From NCBI GenBank assembly GCA_017463225.1, contig JAFTPO010000019.1, positions 1-64,000 on the forward strand: DNA of 64,000 nt, in the 5' to 3' direction. The position numbers were made by a program, and so were the translations under genes. The notes below the pieces were generated by a model. It did no database searches. It had not been told where the DNA came from and was given only the letters and a program-made list of their open reading frames with translations. Positions 1-8,862 of the stretch are shown here, piece by piece. The DNA comes from Lachnospiraceae bacterium. Lineage in GTDB: Bacteria; Bacillota; Clostridia; Lachnospirales; Lachnospiraceae. The first letter of the stretch is position 1. Each line of letters starts with the position of its first letter.

Positions 1-1854
1 GAATCTGATAGTAACTGGGTTACCCTCAAGTGCCTCGTAAAGTGCCTCGAAATCTCCCTGCTGATATGGAAGAATCTTCTCAAGTGCAGCTTCTCTCTCC
101 TCTACTGTATCTGAACAGATCATCTCACGGAATGCAGCAATTCTGTCTTCCTCGAAGAACATATGCTCTGTACGGCAAAGACCGATACCCTCTGCTCCAA
201 GCTCACGAGCCTTCTTAGCATCAGCTGGAGTATCTGCATTAGTTCTTACCTTAAGTGTTCTATACTTATCAGCCCAAGCCATGATTCTACCGAACTCACC
301 AGCGATAGAAGCATCAACAGTTGGGATAATACCATCGTAAATGTTACCAGTTGAACCATCAATTGAGATGAAATCTCCCTCGTGGAATTCCTTACCAGCA
401 AGAGTGAACTTCTTGTTCTCCTCATCCATCTTAATATCACCACAACCAGATACACAACAAGTACCCATACCTCTAGCAACAACGGCAGCGTGTGAAGTCA
501 TACCACCACGTACTGTAAGGATACCCTGAGCAACCTTCATACCAGTGATATCCTCTGGTGAAGTCTCAAGTCTAACAAGAACAACCTTCTCGCCTCTAGC
601 ATCCCAAGCAACAGCGTCCTCAGCTGTAAATACAACCTTACCGCAAGCAGCACCAGGTGATGCACCAAGACCCTTACCCATTGGAGTTGCAGCCTTAATA
701 GCAGCAGCATCAAACTGTGGGTGAAGAAGTGTATCAAGGTTACGTGGGTCGATCATTGCAACAGCCTCTTCCTCAGTTCTCATTCCCTCATCAACAAGGT
801 CACAAGCGATCTTAAGAGCAGCCTGAGCAGTTCTCTTACCATTTCTAGTCTGAAGCATATAAAGCTTCTCGTTCTCTACAGTGAACTCCATATCCTGCAT
901 ATCTCTGTAGTGGTTCTCAAGAGTCTTACAAACCTCCTGGAACTGAGCAAATGCAGCTGGGAACTTCTCTGCCATCTGAGCGATTGGCATAGGAGTACGA
1001 ACACCGGCAACAACGTCCTCACCCTGAGCGTTAGTAAGGAACTCACCCATGAGCTTCTTCTCACCTGTAGCTGGGTCTCTTGTGAAAGCAACACCAGTAC
1101 CACAGTCATCACCCATGTTACCGAATGCCATAGACTGTACGTTTACAGCAGTTCCCCATGAATATGGGATATCGTTATCTCTTCTATATACGTTAGCTCT
1201 TGGGTTGTCCCATGAACGGAATACGGCCTTTACAGCACCCATAAGCTGAACCTTAGGATCATCTGGGAAGTCCTCACCGATCTTGCTCTTGTACTCAGCC
1301 TTGAACTGACCAGCAAGCTCCTTAAGATCCTCAGCAGTAAGATCTACGTCCTGAGTAACTCCTCTGTTCTCCTTCATCTCGTCGATAAGCTCCTCGAAAT
1401 ACTTCTTACCAACTTCCATAACTACGTCTGAGTACATCTGAATGAATCTTCTGTAGCAGTCCCAAGCCCAACGTGGGTTTCCTGACTTCTCAGCGATTAC
1501 ATTAACAACTGTCTCATTAAGTCCTAAGTTAAGGATTGTATCCATCATACCAGGCATAGAAGCTCTAGCACCTGAACGAACAGAAACAAGAAGTGGATTC
1601 TCAGTATCACCGAACTTCTTGCCAGTGATCTCTTCCATCTTATCGATGTACTCCATAATCTGTCCCTGAATCTCATCATTAATTACTTCGCCGTCCTCAT
1701 AATACTGAGTACAAGCCTCTGTAGTAATAGTGAATCCCTGTGGTACAGGAAGACCAATGTTAGTCATCTCTGCAAGGTTAGCACCCTTACCACCAAGAAG
1801 GTTTCTCATGCTTGCATCGCCTTCTTTAAACAAATATACCCATTTGTTTGCCAT
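1..1854 (-). CDS. ppdK: Pyruvate, phosphate dikinase (partial, C-terminus beyond window)
   Basis: Interconverts pyruvate, ATP and phosphate with PEP, AMP and pyrophosphate; in anaerobic clostridia it works in the glycolytic direction or in PEP supply. The open frame begins at an ATG at 1854 behind a GGAGGT ribosome binding site and runs off the left edge after 618 codons, where the family is about 875. The N-terminal nucleotide-binding part is visible (LLGGKGANLAEM near residue 20; SVRSGARASMPGMMDT near 90). The phosphohistidine domain carries GGMTSHAAVVARG with the catalytic His at residue 455, the numbering of the classic clostridial enzyme. The beginning of the PEP-binding barrel (RTEHMFFEEDRI) is present. 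It is a single gene with its own promoter upstream. Identification is very secure; only the missing C-terminus cannot be judged. Confidence 0.97.
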   Translation of the reverse strand, partial: MANKWVYLFKEGDASMRNLLGGKGANLAEMTNIGLPVPQGFTITTEACTQYYEDGEVINDEIQGQIMEYIDKMEEITGKKFGDTENPLLVSVRSGARASMPGMMDTILNLGLNETVVNVIAEKSGNPRWAWDCYRRFIQMYSDVVMEVGKKYFEELIDEMKENRGVTQDVDLTAEDLKELAGQFKAEYKSKIGEDFPDDPKVQLMGAVKAVFRSWDNPRANVYRRDNDIPYSWGTAVNVQSMAFGNMGDDCGTGVAFTRDPATGEKKLMGEFLTNAQGEDVVAGVRTPMPIAQMAEKFPAAFAQFQEVCKTLENHYRDMQDMEFTVENEKLYMLQTRNGKRTAQAALKIACDLVDEGMRTEEEAVAMIDPRNLDTLLHPQFDAAAIKAATPMGKGLGASPGAACGKVVFTAEDAVAWDARGEKVVLVRLETSPEDITGMKVAQGILTVRGGMTSHAAVVARGMGTCCVSGCGDIKMDEENKKFTLAGKEFHEGDFISIDGSTGNIYDGIIPTVDASIAGEFGRIMAWADKYRTLKVRTNADTPADAKKARELGAEGIGLCRTEHMFFEEDRIAAFREMICSDTVEEREAALEKILPYQQGDFEALYEALEGNPVTIRF

Positions 1855-1927
1855 GTTAAATTACCTCCTAAGTTTCTTATAATATTGTAACAGTCGCCTA
1901 TGGCTTGCCACCGTCACGCTGTCAACA

Positions 1928-1955
1928 ATTATAACACATAAAGTATGAATGTAAA
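1928..1955 (-). promoter_or_regulatory. Probable sigma-A promoter of ppdK
   Basis: On the minus strand, TTTACA (1950-1955) and TATAAT (1928-1933) are separated by 16 bases and lie about 75 bases upstream of the ppdK ATG. This is a motif call only. Confidence 0.6.
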
Positions 1956-1996
1956 ACCACTTTTTTCAAAATTTTTCAGCAAATTTATACAAAAAT

Positions 1997-2041
1997 AAAA
2001 AGGTAAACACTTTCATATATTATGAAAACGGTTACCTTTTT
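1997..2041 (-). terminator. Intrinsic terminator after the DUF3137-like gene
   Basis: A 10-bp stem (1997-2006 with 2032-2041) encloses a second 7-bp stem (2011-2017 with 2021-2027) and is followed on the minus strand by a T-rich tract. It sits directly behind the stop of the reverse gene ending at 2049 and insulates ppdK from it. Confidence 0.75.
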
Positions 2042-2048
2042 ATTTACA

Positions 2049-3020
2049 TTAAAATAGTTGCTCCTTTTCAAGCACCTTGTCATATATAGCAAGTACTCTA
2101 CTTAAGTCATCTCTAATCCTCTGACGACTCTTTTCAAGTTGATTCTTACCAGAGATAGTTCTTTTTATTTCAAGGGAGTCCTTACCGTTATTAATTGTAA
2201 CCACTGCATTGGTTCCTTTAAACAATAAATTAGTGTACCCCTGTGCCAATGCATCTGCTTGAACTATACTCTCCATAAAATCAGGTGTTAATATGTAAAA
2301 TGCCATCTGTTGATTATTTGACTTAATCTCAAATTGATTATTAAACTCTACACTTTCAACCTCTATGGTATCGTCAGAAGTCTTTACCCCGAGCACATCT
2401 GCTGCTCCACTAAATACGTCAGAGAAAAAACCTTTTTCCTTACGAGGAGTTTTTCTCTCCTTAATTCTAACATAACCATCCATCTTTTGGCCAAGCTCTA
2501 TAGTCATAAGAGGGCCCTGGAATACTGTCCTATATGTTGTTTTGGTCTTTCCATCTCTTCTTTCTGTATGTTCTCTCTCCATGTGCAAATCACAGTAGGT
2601 AAATTTTACTCCATTATATCTACCCAATATATAATCCGAACCACTAATTCTATCGAATTTCGGTAGTATGCTACATGACTTAATAAAATCTTGATTCATA
2701 AAATTATCAGGTGTATATTTTATTATTTCTATTCTCTCTGCAATAACATCCTTGATAACATACTCACCTATAGCATTCTTTACTTCCTTATTTACTGTCT
2801 TAGTTTTCTTACCTGTAATTATAGCAACCGGCAAACCTATAATACCGGCAATCAAAATGAAAGGACCTAAAATATGCTGACAACCAATCATGACAAGTCC
2901 ACCTATTATGGCTACAGGAAATAACAACAAACTTGCATTTGCTATAAAGTTTATAGTTTTACCCTTCCTTTGAATCTTACTAACCTTACTAATTATTTCA
3001 TCATCTGTCATTGTACCCAT
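2049..3020 (-). CDS. DUF3137-like membrane protein
   Basis: A 323-residue protein of unknown function. It has a charged N-terminus, then two hydrophobic segments close together (about residues 28-48 and 52-68), then a long soluble part with the conserved-looking GRYNGVKFTYCDLHME and TVFQGPLMTIEL segments. This layout and these segments resemble the DUF3137 family; the family call is from memory of the pattern. The longer frame begins at 3092, but an ATG at 3020 has a GAGGATTAAT ribosome binding site directly before it and gives a sensible N-terminus, so that start was chosen. It is a single gene, divergent from the next forward gene, with its own terminator. The cytoplasmic domain may bind membrane or protein partners; nothing more specific can be said. 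Confidence 0.7.
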   Translation of the reverse strand: MGTMTDDEIISKVSKIQRKGKTINFIANASLLLFPVAIIGGLVMIGCQHILGPFILIAGIIGLPVAIITGKKTKTVNKEVKNAIGEYVIKDVIAERIEIIKYTPDNFMNQDFIKSCSILPKFDRISGSDYILGRYNGVKFTYCDLHMEREHTERRDGKTKTTYRTVFQGPLMTIELGQKMDGYVRIKERKTPRKEKGFFSDVFSGAADVLGVKTSDDTIEVESVEFNNQFEIKSNNQQMAFYILTPDFMESIVQADALAQGYTNLLFKGTNAVVTINNGKDSLEIKRTISGKNQLEKSRQRIRDDLSRVLAIYDKVLEKEQLF

Positions 3021-3174
3021 ATTAATCCTCGCTTTCATCTGTATTCTAATAAACAAACAAATTATAACATAACAACCATATTCATAAAGCACAATTTCTA
3101 AACCTTAGCTTTCTTTATCGTCGAATAATCCCACATTATAAGGTGACAAGACATCTTTTTGGTCAATTTATCCA

Positions 3175-3204
3175 TTGTGTAACACCATCTATTTATTATA
3201 TAAT
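3175..3204 (+). promoter_or_regulatory. Possible promoter of the ArAE-type gene
   Basis: TATAAT at 3199-3204 lies 18 bases after a weak TTGTGT at 3175-3180, about 40 bases before the ATG at 3243. The -10 is perfect and the -35 poor. Confidence 0.45.
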
Positions 3205-3242
3205 TTAACAGACAAATTTGAAAAGAAAGGATTATATTATTT

Positions 3243-3785
3243 ATGGAAAATAAGCCATCGAGATCTAAGTTCCACATAGGTATGCGAAACATAAAGACCG
3301 CCCTGGCAGCTACACTTTGTGCATTACTTTATCTGCCCTTTGACAGAAACCCAACCTTTGCCTGTATAGGCGCCATATTTGGAATAGGAAATGATATGGA
3401 AAGCTCCAAGCTTCTTGGAGGTAATAGATTTTTTGGTACCCTAATAGGTGGATTAATCGGTATAGCACTCTTTACAATTTATATTATCTTTTATCCAACA
3501 GGTGAAAATAGCCCACTTATGCTACTCTTTGTATTCGTAGGTGTGGTAATTGTTATTCTTATAAGCCAGATATTTAATATGTACGGAGCTATTCCTCCAG
3601 GAGGTGTTGTACTATGTATTATATTATTCAATACTCCTGTGGAACACTACGTAATATACTCATTAAATAGAATGCTTGATACTGCTATTGGAGTAACCGT
3701 TGCACTTTTGGTTAATCAATTCTTACCTAGGAAAAAGGTTGTTGATGTACTTTACAAGCTAAAGCTTAGAAAAACTAAGCATTAA
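3243..3785 (+). CDS. Small aromatic acid exporter (ArAE/FUSC-like) membrane protein
   Basis: A 180-residue integral membrane protein with roughly five to six hydrophobic segments (about 17-31, 36-50, 65-85, 90-112, 114-130 and 141-160). The RNIKTALAATLCALLY start and the GxxxGxxxG-rich segment FFGTLIGGLIGIALF are typical of the N-terminal membrane half of the FUSC/aromatic acid exporter families. The usual soluble C-terminal half is absent, so this is a stand-alone membrane module. It has an AAAGG ribosome binding site. The methyltransferase gene follows after 23 bases and is probably cotranscribed. Substrate unknown. Confidence 0.65.
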   Translation: MENKPSRSKFHIGMRNIKTALAATLCALLYLPFDRNPTFACIGAIFGIGNDMESSKLLGGNRFFGTLIGGLIGIALFTIYIIFYPTGENSPLMLLFVFVGVVIVILISQIFNMYGAIPPGGVVLCIILFNTPVEHYVIYSLNRMLDTAIGVTVALLVNQFLPRKKVVDVLYKLKLRKTKH

Positions 3786-3808
3786 AATATATATTTGGAG
3801 ATAAAAAA

Positions 3809-4645
3809 ATGGGAAATATTATAGAAATAACTAACTTCAACGCACCGGAGCTGGATGTATACGCCAGACTCTCAGAAGGACAGTTATTAAACAGACACGA
3901 ACCGGACAAAGGAATATTCATAGCTGAAAGTCCTAAGGTAATTGAGCGGGCCCTAGATTTTGGTTGCCAGCCTATATCATTGCTCTTAGAAAAAGCTCAT
4001 ATCGAAGGTCAGGCAAAGGAAATTATCAAAAGATGTGGTGATGTACCAGTGTATACCGCAGAGTTTGATATTCTCACACAGCTTACAGGCTTTAAGCTAA
4101 CCAGAGGTGCTCTTTGTGCCATGAGAAGGCCAAAGCCTTTAACTGTAGCTGAGGTTTGTTCTAATTCAAGGAGAATTGCAGTACTTGAAAATGTAATGAA
4201 TCCAACCAATGTTGGAGCTATATTCCGCTCTGCCGCAGCCCTTGGAATAGACGGTATACTACTCACTCCAGGTTCAAGCAATCCACTATACAGACGTGCC
4301 ATAAGAGTAAGTATGGGTACAGTATTTCAGATACCATGGACATTTCTAAGCAGTGAAGACACGGACAGCAACACTATTTGGCCAGAAAAAGGAATTGCCA
4401 CACTACGAGAACAAGGCTTTAAAATTGTTGCAATGGCTCTAGACGATAACTCCATAAGCATCTCTAACCCTATTTTAAGAGAACAGGAAAAACTAGCCAT
4501 AGTTCTAGGCACCGAGGGCGAAGGTCTTGCATCCTGTACCATCGAAGATTGTGACTATACAGTAAAAATACCTATGTATCATAACGTAGACTCCCTTAAT
4601 GTTGCCGCCGCCAGCGCAGTAGCCTTCTGGGAGCTTTGCAAGTAA
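3809..4645 (+). CDS. TrmH/SpoU family RNA 2'-O-methyltransferase
   Basis: A SAM-dependent ribose 2'-O-methyltransferase of the SPOUT superfamily (278 residues), probably acting on rRNA or tRNA. The C-terminal SpoU domain has all three family motifs: LENVMNPTNVGAIFRSAA (about 127-144) with the catalytic-type Asn and Arg, IVLGTEGEGL (about 225), and IPMYHNVDSLNVAAASAVA (about 253). The N-terminal 100 residues resemble the substrate-binding region (GIFIAESPKVIERAL). Together with the gene before it (23-base gap) it forms a short forward operon closed by a strong terminator. The exact modified nucleotide cannot be told from sequence. Confidence 0.9.
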   Translation: MGNIIEITNFNAPELDVYARLSEGQLLNRHEPDKGIFIAESPKVIERALDFGCQPISLLLEKAHIEGQAKEIIKRCGDVPVYTAEFDILTQLTGFKLTRGALCAMRRPKPLTVAEVCSNSRRIAVLENVMNPTNVGAIFRSAAALGIDGILLTPGSSNPLYRRAIRVSMGTVFQIPWTFLSSEDTDSNTIWPEKGIATLREQGFKIVAMALDDNSISISNPILREQEKLAIVLGTEGEGLASCTIEDCDYTVKIPMYHNVDSLNVAAASAVAFWELCK

Positions 4646-4650
4646 AATAT

Positions 4651-4687
4651 AAAAGGATGTGCAAAATGTTATTATGCACATCCTTTT
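4651..4687. terminator. Bidirectional intrinsic terminator
   Basis: A 13-bp perfect stem (4651-4663 with 4675-4687) with A-run and T-run flanks lies between the convergent methyltransferase and TPR genes, so it can serve both strands. Confidence 0.9.
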
Positions 4688-4691
4688 ATTA

Positions 4692-7571
4692 TTAAAGCTT
4701 TTCCTTACACTCCTTAACAAAATCAATATATTGCTGGTTGTGACCGTATATACTCAAGGCTTTTTCAAAACACTTTATAGCATTTTCATAATCCTCCATC
4801 TCGTAATATACTAATCCCTTCTCGTACCACGCATCATAGTTTTCTATATATGTGGCATCCTTTCTACGCTTCTCGGATATTGCAAGATCGCAAAGCTCAA
4901 GTGCTTCCTCATGCCTGTCCATAGCTCTGTAAAACTCAGATTTTTTAAGCCATGTATATGCATCACTGGCGTCCTCAAGCTGTTCTGTAGCTATATCAAT
5001 GTACTTCTTATATTCAGGCTTATAGATATCATCAATCTTCTTAAGGGCAAGAAGCAGCAAAGCACATGTATATGACTCATGCTCAGTATCTCTTTCTATA
5101 GCTATCTTAAAGTGCTCTATGGCCTCCTGATACATCTTGTGGTCTAAATATACAAAACCGATGGTTCTCTCTATAAAGTACTCTTCATCATGATTATTAA
5201 CTATTGTCTTATATGCCTCATATGCAACGTCAATATGGCCCTCGTTACCTGCTAAGCAACACAGATTACCCATTATAGGTCTCTTTAACTCCTGGTCCTC
5301 TGTCTTGCTATATGCCATTCTCATAAAATCAAAGCATTCATTTACAAGATTCATTCTAACCAGAAGCTCAGCGTAATCTATAACTGCCCAAGAATTATAG
5401 CCGTATTTATCAAAATACTCTTCAAAGGTAAGCTTTGCCTTATCAAACTCCTTCATACAGCAAAGAGCCTCAGCCTTTCCTTTATAGGCTCTTTCCAGAT
5501 AATCATCATCCTCACTTGATCCAAGTATCTCGTCGAAACAGCTAATTTCTCTCTCGAAATCACCAAGAACATGGCATACATTTCCTATTCTATTTAAGAA
5601 GAAAGTATCTCCTGGCTCAGACTCTAGGCCCTTTTCAAGATACTCAAGTGCTTTTTCTTCATCATCTTGCCTCTCATAGCAGCTTGCAAGCAAGGTATAT
5701 ACATTAAGAAGGTCATACTCTGACATAGTAGCTTCCTGAGTTCCTCTTCTGTCCATTATACCCTTAAAAAGCTCTATAGCCTTCTCATTTTCTTCTCTTC
5801 TCATAGCCATACGGGCTTTGAAAAAGTCAACATCATCATTTGGATATCCACAGTACTGCTCAAATCTATTTAGGGTTCTGTCAACCATCTCATATTCCTG
5901 ACACTCCCAGTACATTCTAAGCAGTATTACATATGGCTCATAAAAATATGACTGTATTCTGGTTGCATTATTACAAGCCTCTACTGCATTACCATACTCA
6001 TCTAACTGATAGAAGCTCTTTGCCATATATAGGTAAGCATCATAAGAAATACTTGACTCCAGAAGCTTTTCACATACCTTAAGACAAGCATCATAATGTC
6101 CACTTTCATACTCCAGCTTGCATAAGGCGTCATATGCATACTCTATAAACTCGTGTTTCTTTGATGTGGCAATATCTAAGAACTTCCTAGCCTCATCATA
6201 GTTCTTCATATTGATATAACACTCGCCTATGTAGTAATTGACATATAAAAATCTATTCTTATTCTTAACAGCCTTTTCAGAATTATCATCCTCAGGAATC
6301 TCAAGTATTGAATCCTTCCAGGCAAACAATGCCTCTAAAGCCTCCTCATATCTATCCAGATACATAAGATTTCTTCCCAAAAGGTCATAATACTCACATT
6401 TGTTATCACCTGTCGGAGTAAATTCCTGTAGTATCTCAACACATTTTCCAAAATCACCGTTTCTGTAATAACACCAGACAATGTCATACTTGGTCTTCTC
6501 ATCTTCAGGATTTTCTTCAAGAATTTTACTGTATTTTTCTATTAAACCATTGTTTGCTCGTACTAATCCATATCTGGCAGCTTCATCATATTGGTTCAAA
6601 TCAAGAAGCTTCATAAACAAATCTCTAGCCTCTTCGAATTCACCCTTGGCGCACTTTAAGTCGCCTAATCTGTTTTTTATAGATACATCTTTAGGATCAA
6701 GCTGGCTTAAGCTGTTATAGTATTTTTCAGCATCTTCCAAAGAATTCCTAATAATTGCAACATCTCCACAGAACAACAATATGTAATAATCATCTGCGAA
6801 GTCATTTAACAAATCTTCACCTATAAGCTGAAGCTCATGTAGCTTATCACCATACTTTTCTCTTCGCTCTTCGTTAGATTCCACCTTTTCATTTATAGAA
6901 TGTATCTGATGTCTACATTTTGCTATCTCTAAATACGGATGATAGATATCTATAGCTTCAAGCTCGGCTATAAGACGTGCTTCTTCCTCTACATTTCTAC
7001 GTCTTATAGCGCTATCCAAGCCATAATAAATATCAATATACTTTTCCACCTCGTCTAAATCACCATCAAAAAGATAATAATTTATAGGGTCTCTAAACCT
7101 TGCATTATCGATTATGTGTGATACAAAATTTTCCGGCAAACGTTCGCAAAGCTCTGCCTTAACCTCCACCACATTAAAGGTATCACAGATTAAACGATAC
7201 ACATCCTGTGGCACAAAATAGTTATCCATAAGAAATCTAAAGAAAATATACATAGTTTCTTCAGCTGTATCCAAAGCTACAAATTCATCTCTCTCAAATA
7301 GATTTCTCCATTCATCCACACATATTCTACGATTGAAATCATTGTATATTTCTTTTAGCTCATATAAAACGCTACCTGGCTCAATCAACTCCTCAGTCTC
7401 ATCATCCTTTTTATCAGCTTCATACATAGCCTCCTCAAAGGCACTTCTAAGCTCCATAAAGCCCTCCTGATTATCCTCAGGATTAACCCCCTGTAGTTTA
7501 GCTCTATATGCTTCCTTTATGGCATCCTTATCCTTAGTCTTTTCAATTCCAAGTACATTCCAAATATTCAC
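4692..7571 (-). CDS. TPR-repeat protein with degenerate N-terminal J domain
   Basis: A 959-residue cytoplasmic protein. Residues 1-50 look like a J domain (MNIWNVLGIEKTKDKDAIKEA, then helix II AYRAKLQG), but the HPD tripeptide that stimulates DnaK is replaced by Asn-Pro-Glu (residues 30-32). The remainder is helical, with many tetratricopeptide units from about residue 270 to the end (for example AEKYYNSLSQLDPKDVSIKN, ALEYLEKGLESEPGDTFFL, AIKCFEKALSIYGHNQQYI). No signal peptide or membrane segment is seen. Without HPD it probably cannot drive Hsp70 ATP hydrolysis, and it may act as a scaffold or a decoy J protein. It is a single reverse gene with no obvious operon partner. Confidence 0.8.
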   Translation of the reverse strand: MNIWNVLGIEKTKDKDAIKEAYRAKLQGVNPEDNQEGFMELRSAFEEAMYEADKKDDETEELIEPGSVLYELKEIYNDFNRRICVDEWRNLFERDEFVALDTAEETMYIFFRFLMDNYFVPQDVYRLICDTFNVVEVKAELCERLPENFVSHIIDNARFRDPINYYLFDGDLDEVEKYIDIYYGLDSAIRRRNVEEEARLIAELEAIDIYHPYLEIAKCRHQIHSINEKVESNEERREKYGDKLHELQLIGEDLLNDFADDYYILLFCGDVAIIRNSLEDAEKYYNSLSQLDPKDVSIKNRLGDLKCAKGEFEEARDLFMKLLDLNQYDEAARYGLVRANNGLIEKYSKILEENPEDEKTKYDIVWCYYRNGDFGKCVEILQEFTPTGDNKCEYYDLLGRNLMYLDRYEEALEALFAWKDSILEIPEDDNSEKAVKNKNRFLYVNYYIGECYINMKNYDEARKFLDIATSKKHEFIEYAYDALCKLEYESGHYDACLKVCEKLLESSISYDAYLYMAKSFYQLDEYGNAVEACNNATRIQSYFYEPYVILLRMYWECQEYEMVDRTLNRFEQYCGYPNDDVDFFKARMAMRREENEKAIELFKGIMDRRGTQEATMSEYDLLNVYTLLASCYERQDDEEKALEYLEKGLESEPGDTFFLNRIGNVCHVLGDFEREISCFDEILGSSEDDDYLERAYKGKAEALCCMKEFDKAKLTFEEYFDKYGYNSWAVIDYAELLVRMNLVNECFDFMRMAYSKTEDQELKRPIMGNLCCLAGNEGHIDVAYEAYKTIVNNHDEEYFIERTIGFVYLDHKMYQEAIEHFKIAIERDTEHESYTCALLLLALKKIDDIYKPEYKKYIDIATEQLEDASDAYTWLKKSEFYRAMDRHEEALELCDLAISEKRRKDATYIENYDAWYEKGLVYYEMEDYENAIKCFEKALSIYGHNQQYIDFVKECKEKL

Positions 7572-7732
7572 AGCGCACCACCCTTTTTATATTACTTCAG
7601 CCTTAATAACTCATACTAATTCGTAATAAGTCTTAGTAAGACTTAACAAGTTATAACAATTCTTAGTAATTTATAATATCGTAAATAATATCATAATTTT
7701 AATTAAATAACTACTATTTTAATAACAATAAA

Positions 7733-7753
7733 AGCAGGTTATTAAAACCTGCT
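7733..7753 (-). terminator. Intrinsic terminator of the tandem GGDEF genes
   Basis: An 8-bp GC-containing stem (AGCAGGTT with AACCTGCT) with A/T-rich flanks lies just beyond the stop of the reverse gene ending at 7766. Confidence 0.8.
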
Positions 7754-7765
7754 CTTATTAGTATA

Positions 7766-8824
7766 TTATAATAATTCTTCTCCGGAAAGTTTAAGATATG
7801 AAGCTATAAGTCTTGCAAGGAAAAACATTATAGCACATTCATCCTCCTGCCACAATCGTCTGGCCTCAGGCTCTCCGCACAGTAAGTACCCATATGTTTC
7901 CTTACCTATGCCAATCCTTGCTAAGATAAAAGCTTTGATATTATTCTCCTCACATAGTCTATGCATACACGGTGACAACTTACTGATATCTGTAGATTCA
8001 TTGGTCATAAATGCATTTTCAAATTGCATATCTCCTATACAATCAAGTGTACCAACAACTTCACCGAGAGCCACCGATTTAATCTCATTGTTACAGTTAA
8101 TATAATAAAAATCAGATATTCTCAAATCCTCTCTCATTATATCAATAACTGCGTCCAACTTATCATACAAATTATCCTTAGAATCGAATTTTTTAGTCAA
8201 ATCATCCTGAATCGTGAAAATTCCTCTACCTGCAATTTCCTTAATAACAATGTTCTTATGCTTCGACTCAACATATATTATGTAGCAATTTCTACCTTTA
8301 GTTTTGCCACGATACATAGTCTTATCTATAAGTTCAAATAAAGAATCATAATCTGATGCATCATAAGGGAAGGTTGCACTTCCAATGGTACCTGTTATAA
8401 ATGGATCACAGCTTTCAAGGGCTATGTTCTTACGAAGAACATTGAAATTAGCATACATATTAAAGTAAAAGCTCTTAACATCTGCATAGGTCTTATCTCG
8501 CAGATTTACTATAAGGAACTCATCCCCACCTATTCTACCAGCTATACCATAATCATCCAAATATCTTATCAAATCTGATGAAACTCCGGCTAATACACCA
8601 TCTCCAACCTTGTGACCATAGGTATCATTTATAAACTTAAAGTTATCCAAATCAAGCATTCCAAGAGTAAATGATACATTTTCTTCTACAAGGCTATGTA
8701 TAAAGCCTATGATATAAGGTCTAGCTAAGAGCCCGGTCAAAGAGTCAGTTATAGTAGATAAATCCCGCTCCTGCAAAACCTTTTGAAAATATGGATATTT
8801 TAATAATTTTTCTTTGGTATACAT
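7766..8824 (-). CDS. Diguanylate cyclase (GGDEF) with unassigned C-terminal domain, paralogue 1
   Basis: Probably makes cyclic di-GMP from two GTP. This soluble 352-residue protein begins almost directly with a GGDEF domain (about 25-190): DSLTGL at 28-33, metal-binding LDLDNFKFIND at 57-67, and an intact GGDEF signature at 99-103. The inhibitory RxxD site five residues before GGDEF is absent. The C-terminal 160 residues end in a conserved GYLLCGEPEARRLWQED segment; a GAF-like fold is possible but unproven. ATG 8824 was chosen over 8842 because GGGGTGAT lies just before it and the start then aligns with two paralogues (8863-9918 and 51442-52497). It follows its tandem copy by 38 bases and is probably cotranscribed with it. 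Confidence 0.88.
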   Translation of the reverse strand: MYTKEKLLKYPYFQKVLQERDLSTITDSLTGLLARPYIIGFIHSLVEENVSFTLGMLDLDNFKFINDTYGHKVGDGVLAGVSSDLIRYLDDYGIAGRIGGDEFLIVNLRDKTYADVKSFYFNMYANFNVLRKNIALESCDPFITGTIGSATFPYDASDYDSLFELIDKTMYRGKTKGRNCYIIYVESKHKNIVIKEIAGRGIFTIQDDLTKKFDSKDNLYDKLDAVIDIMREDLRISDFYYINCNNEIKSVALGEVVGTLDCIGDMQFENAFMTNESTDISKLSPCMHRLCEENNIKAFILARIGIGKETYGYLLCGEPEARRLWQEDECAIMFFLARLIASYLKLSGEELL

Positions 8825-8862
8825 ATCATCACCCCGTAGCATAATATCTACTTAACTAATAA

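Noticed and set aside
721..1161. Forward open frame opposite ppdK
   Set aside because: It lies on the antisense strand of a clear pyruvate phosphate dikinase, is rich in Ser/Leu from reverse codons, and has no ribosome binding site.
2000..2014. Operator-like GGTAAACACTTTCA resembling the pectin operators
   Set aside because: It is part of the stem of an intrinsic terminator after the DUF3137-like gene, not near a promoter, so the match is probably chance.
3098..3292. Small reverse open frame between the DUF3137-like and ArAE-type genes
   Set aside because: It overlaps the divergent promoter region and the start of the forward gene and shows no ribosome binding site or family features.
8825..8862. 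c-di-GMP riboswitch before the GGDEF genes
   Set aside because: The gaps at the GGDEF genes are short and show none of the conserved class I or II sequence blocks.
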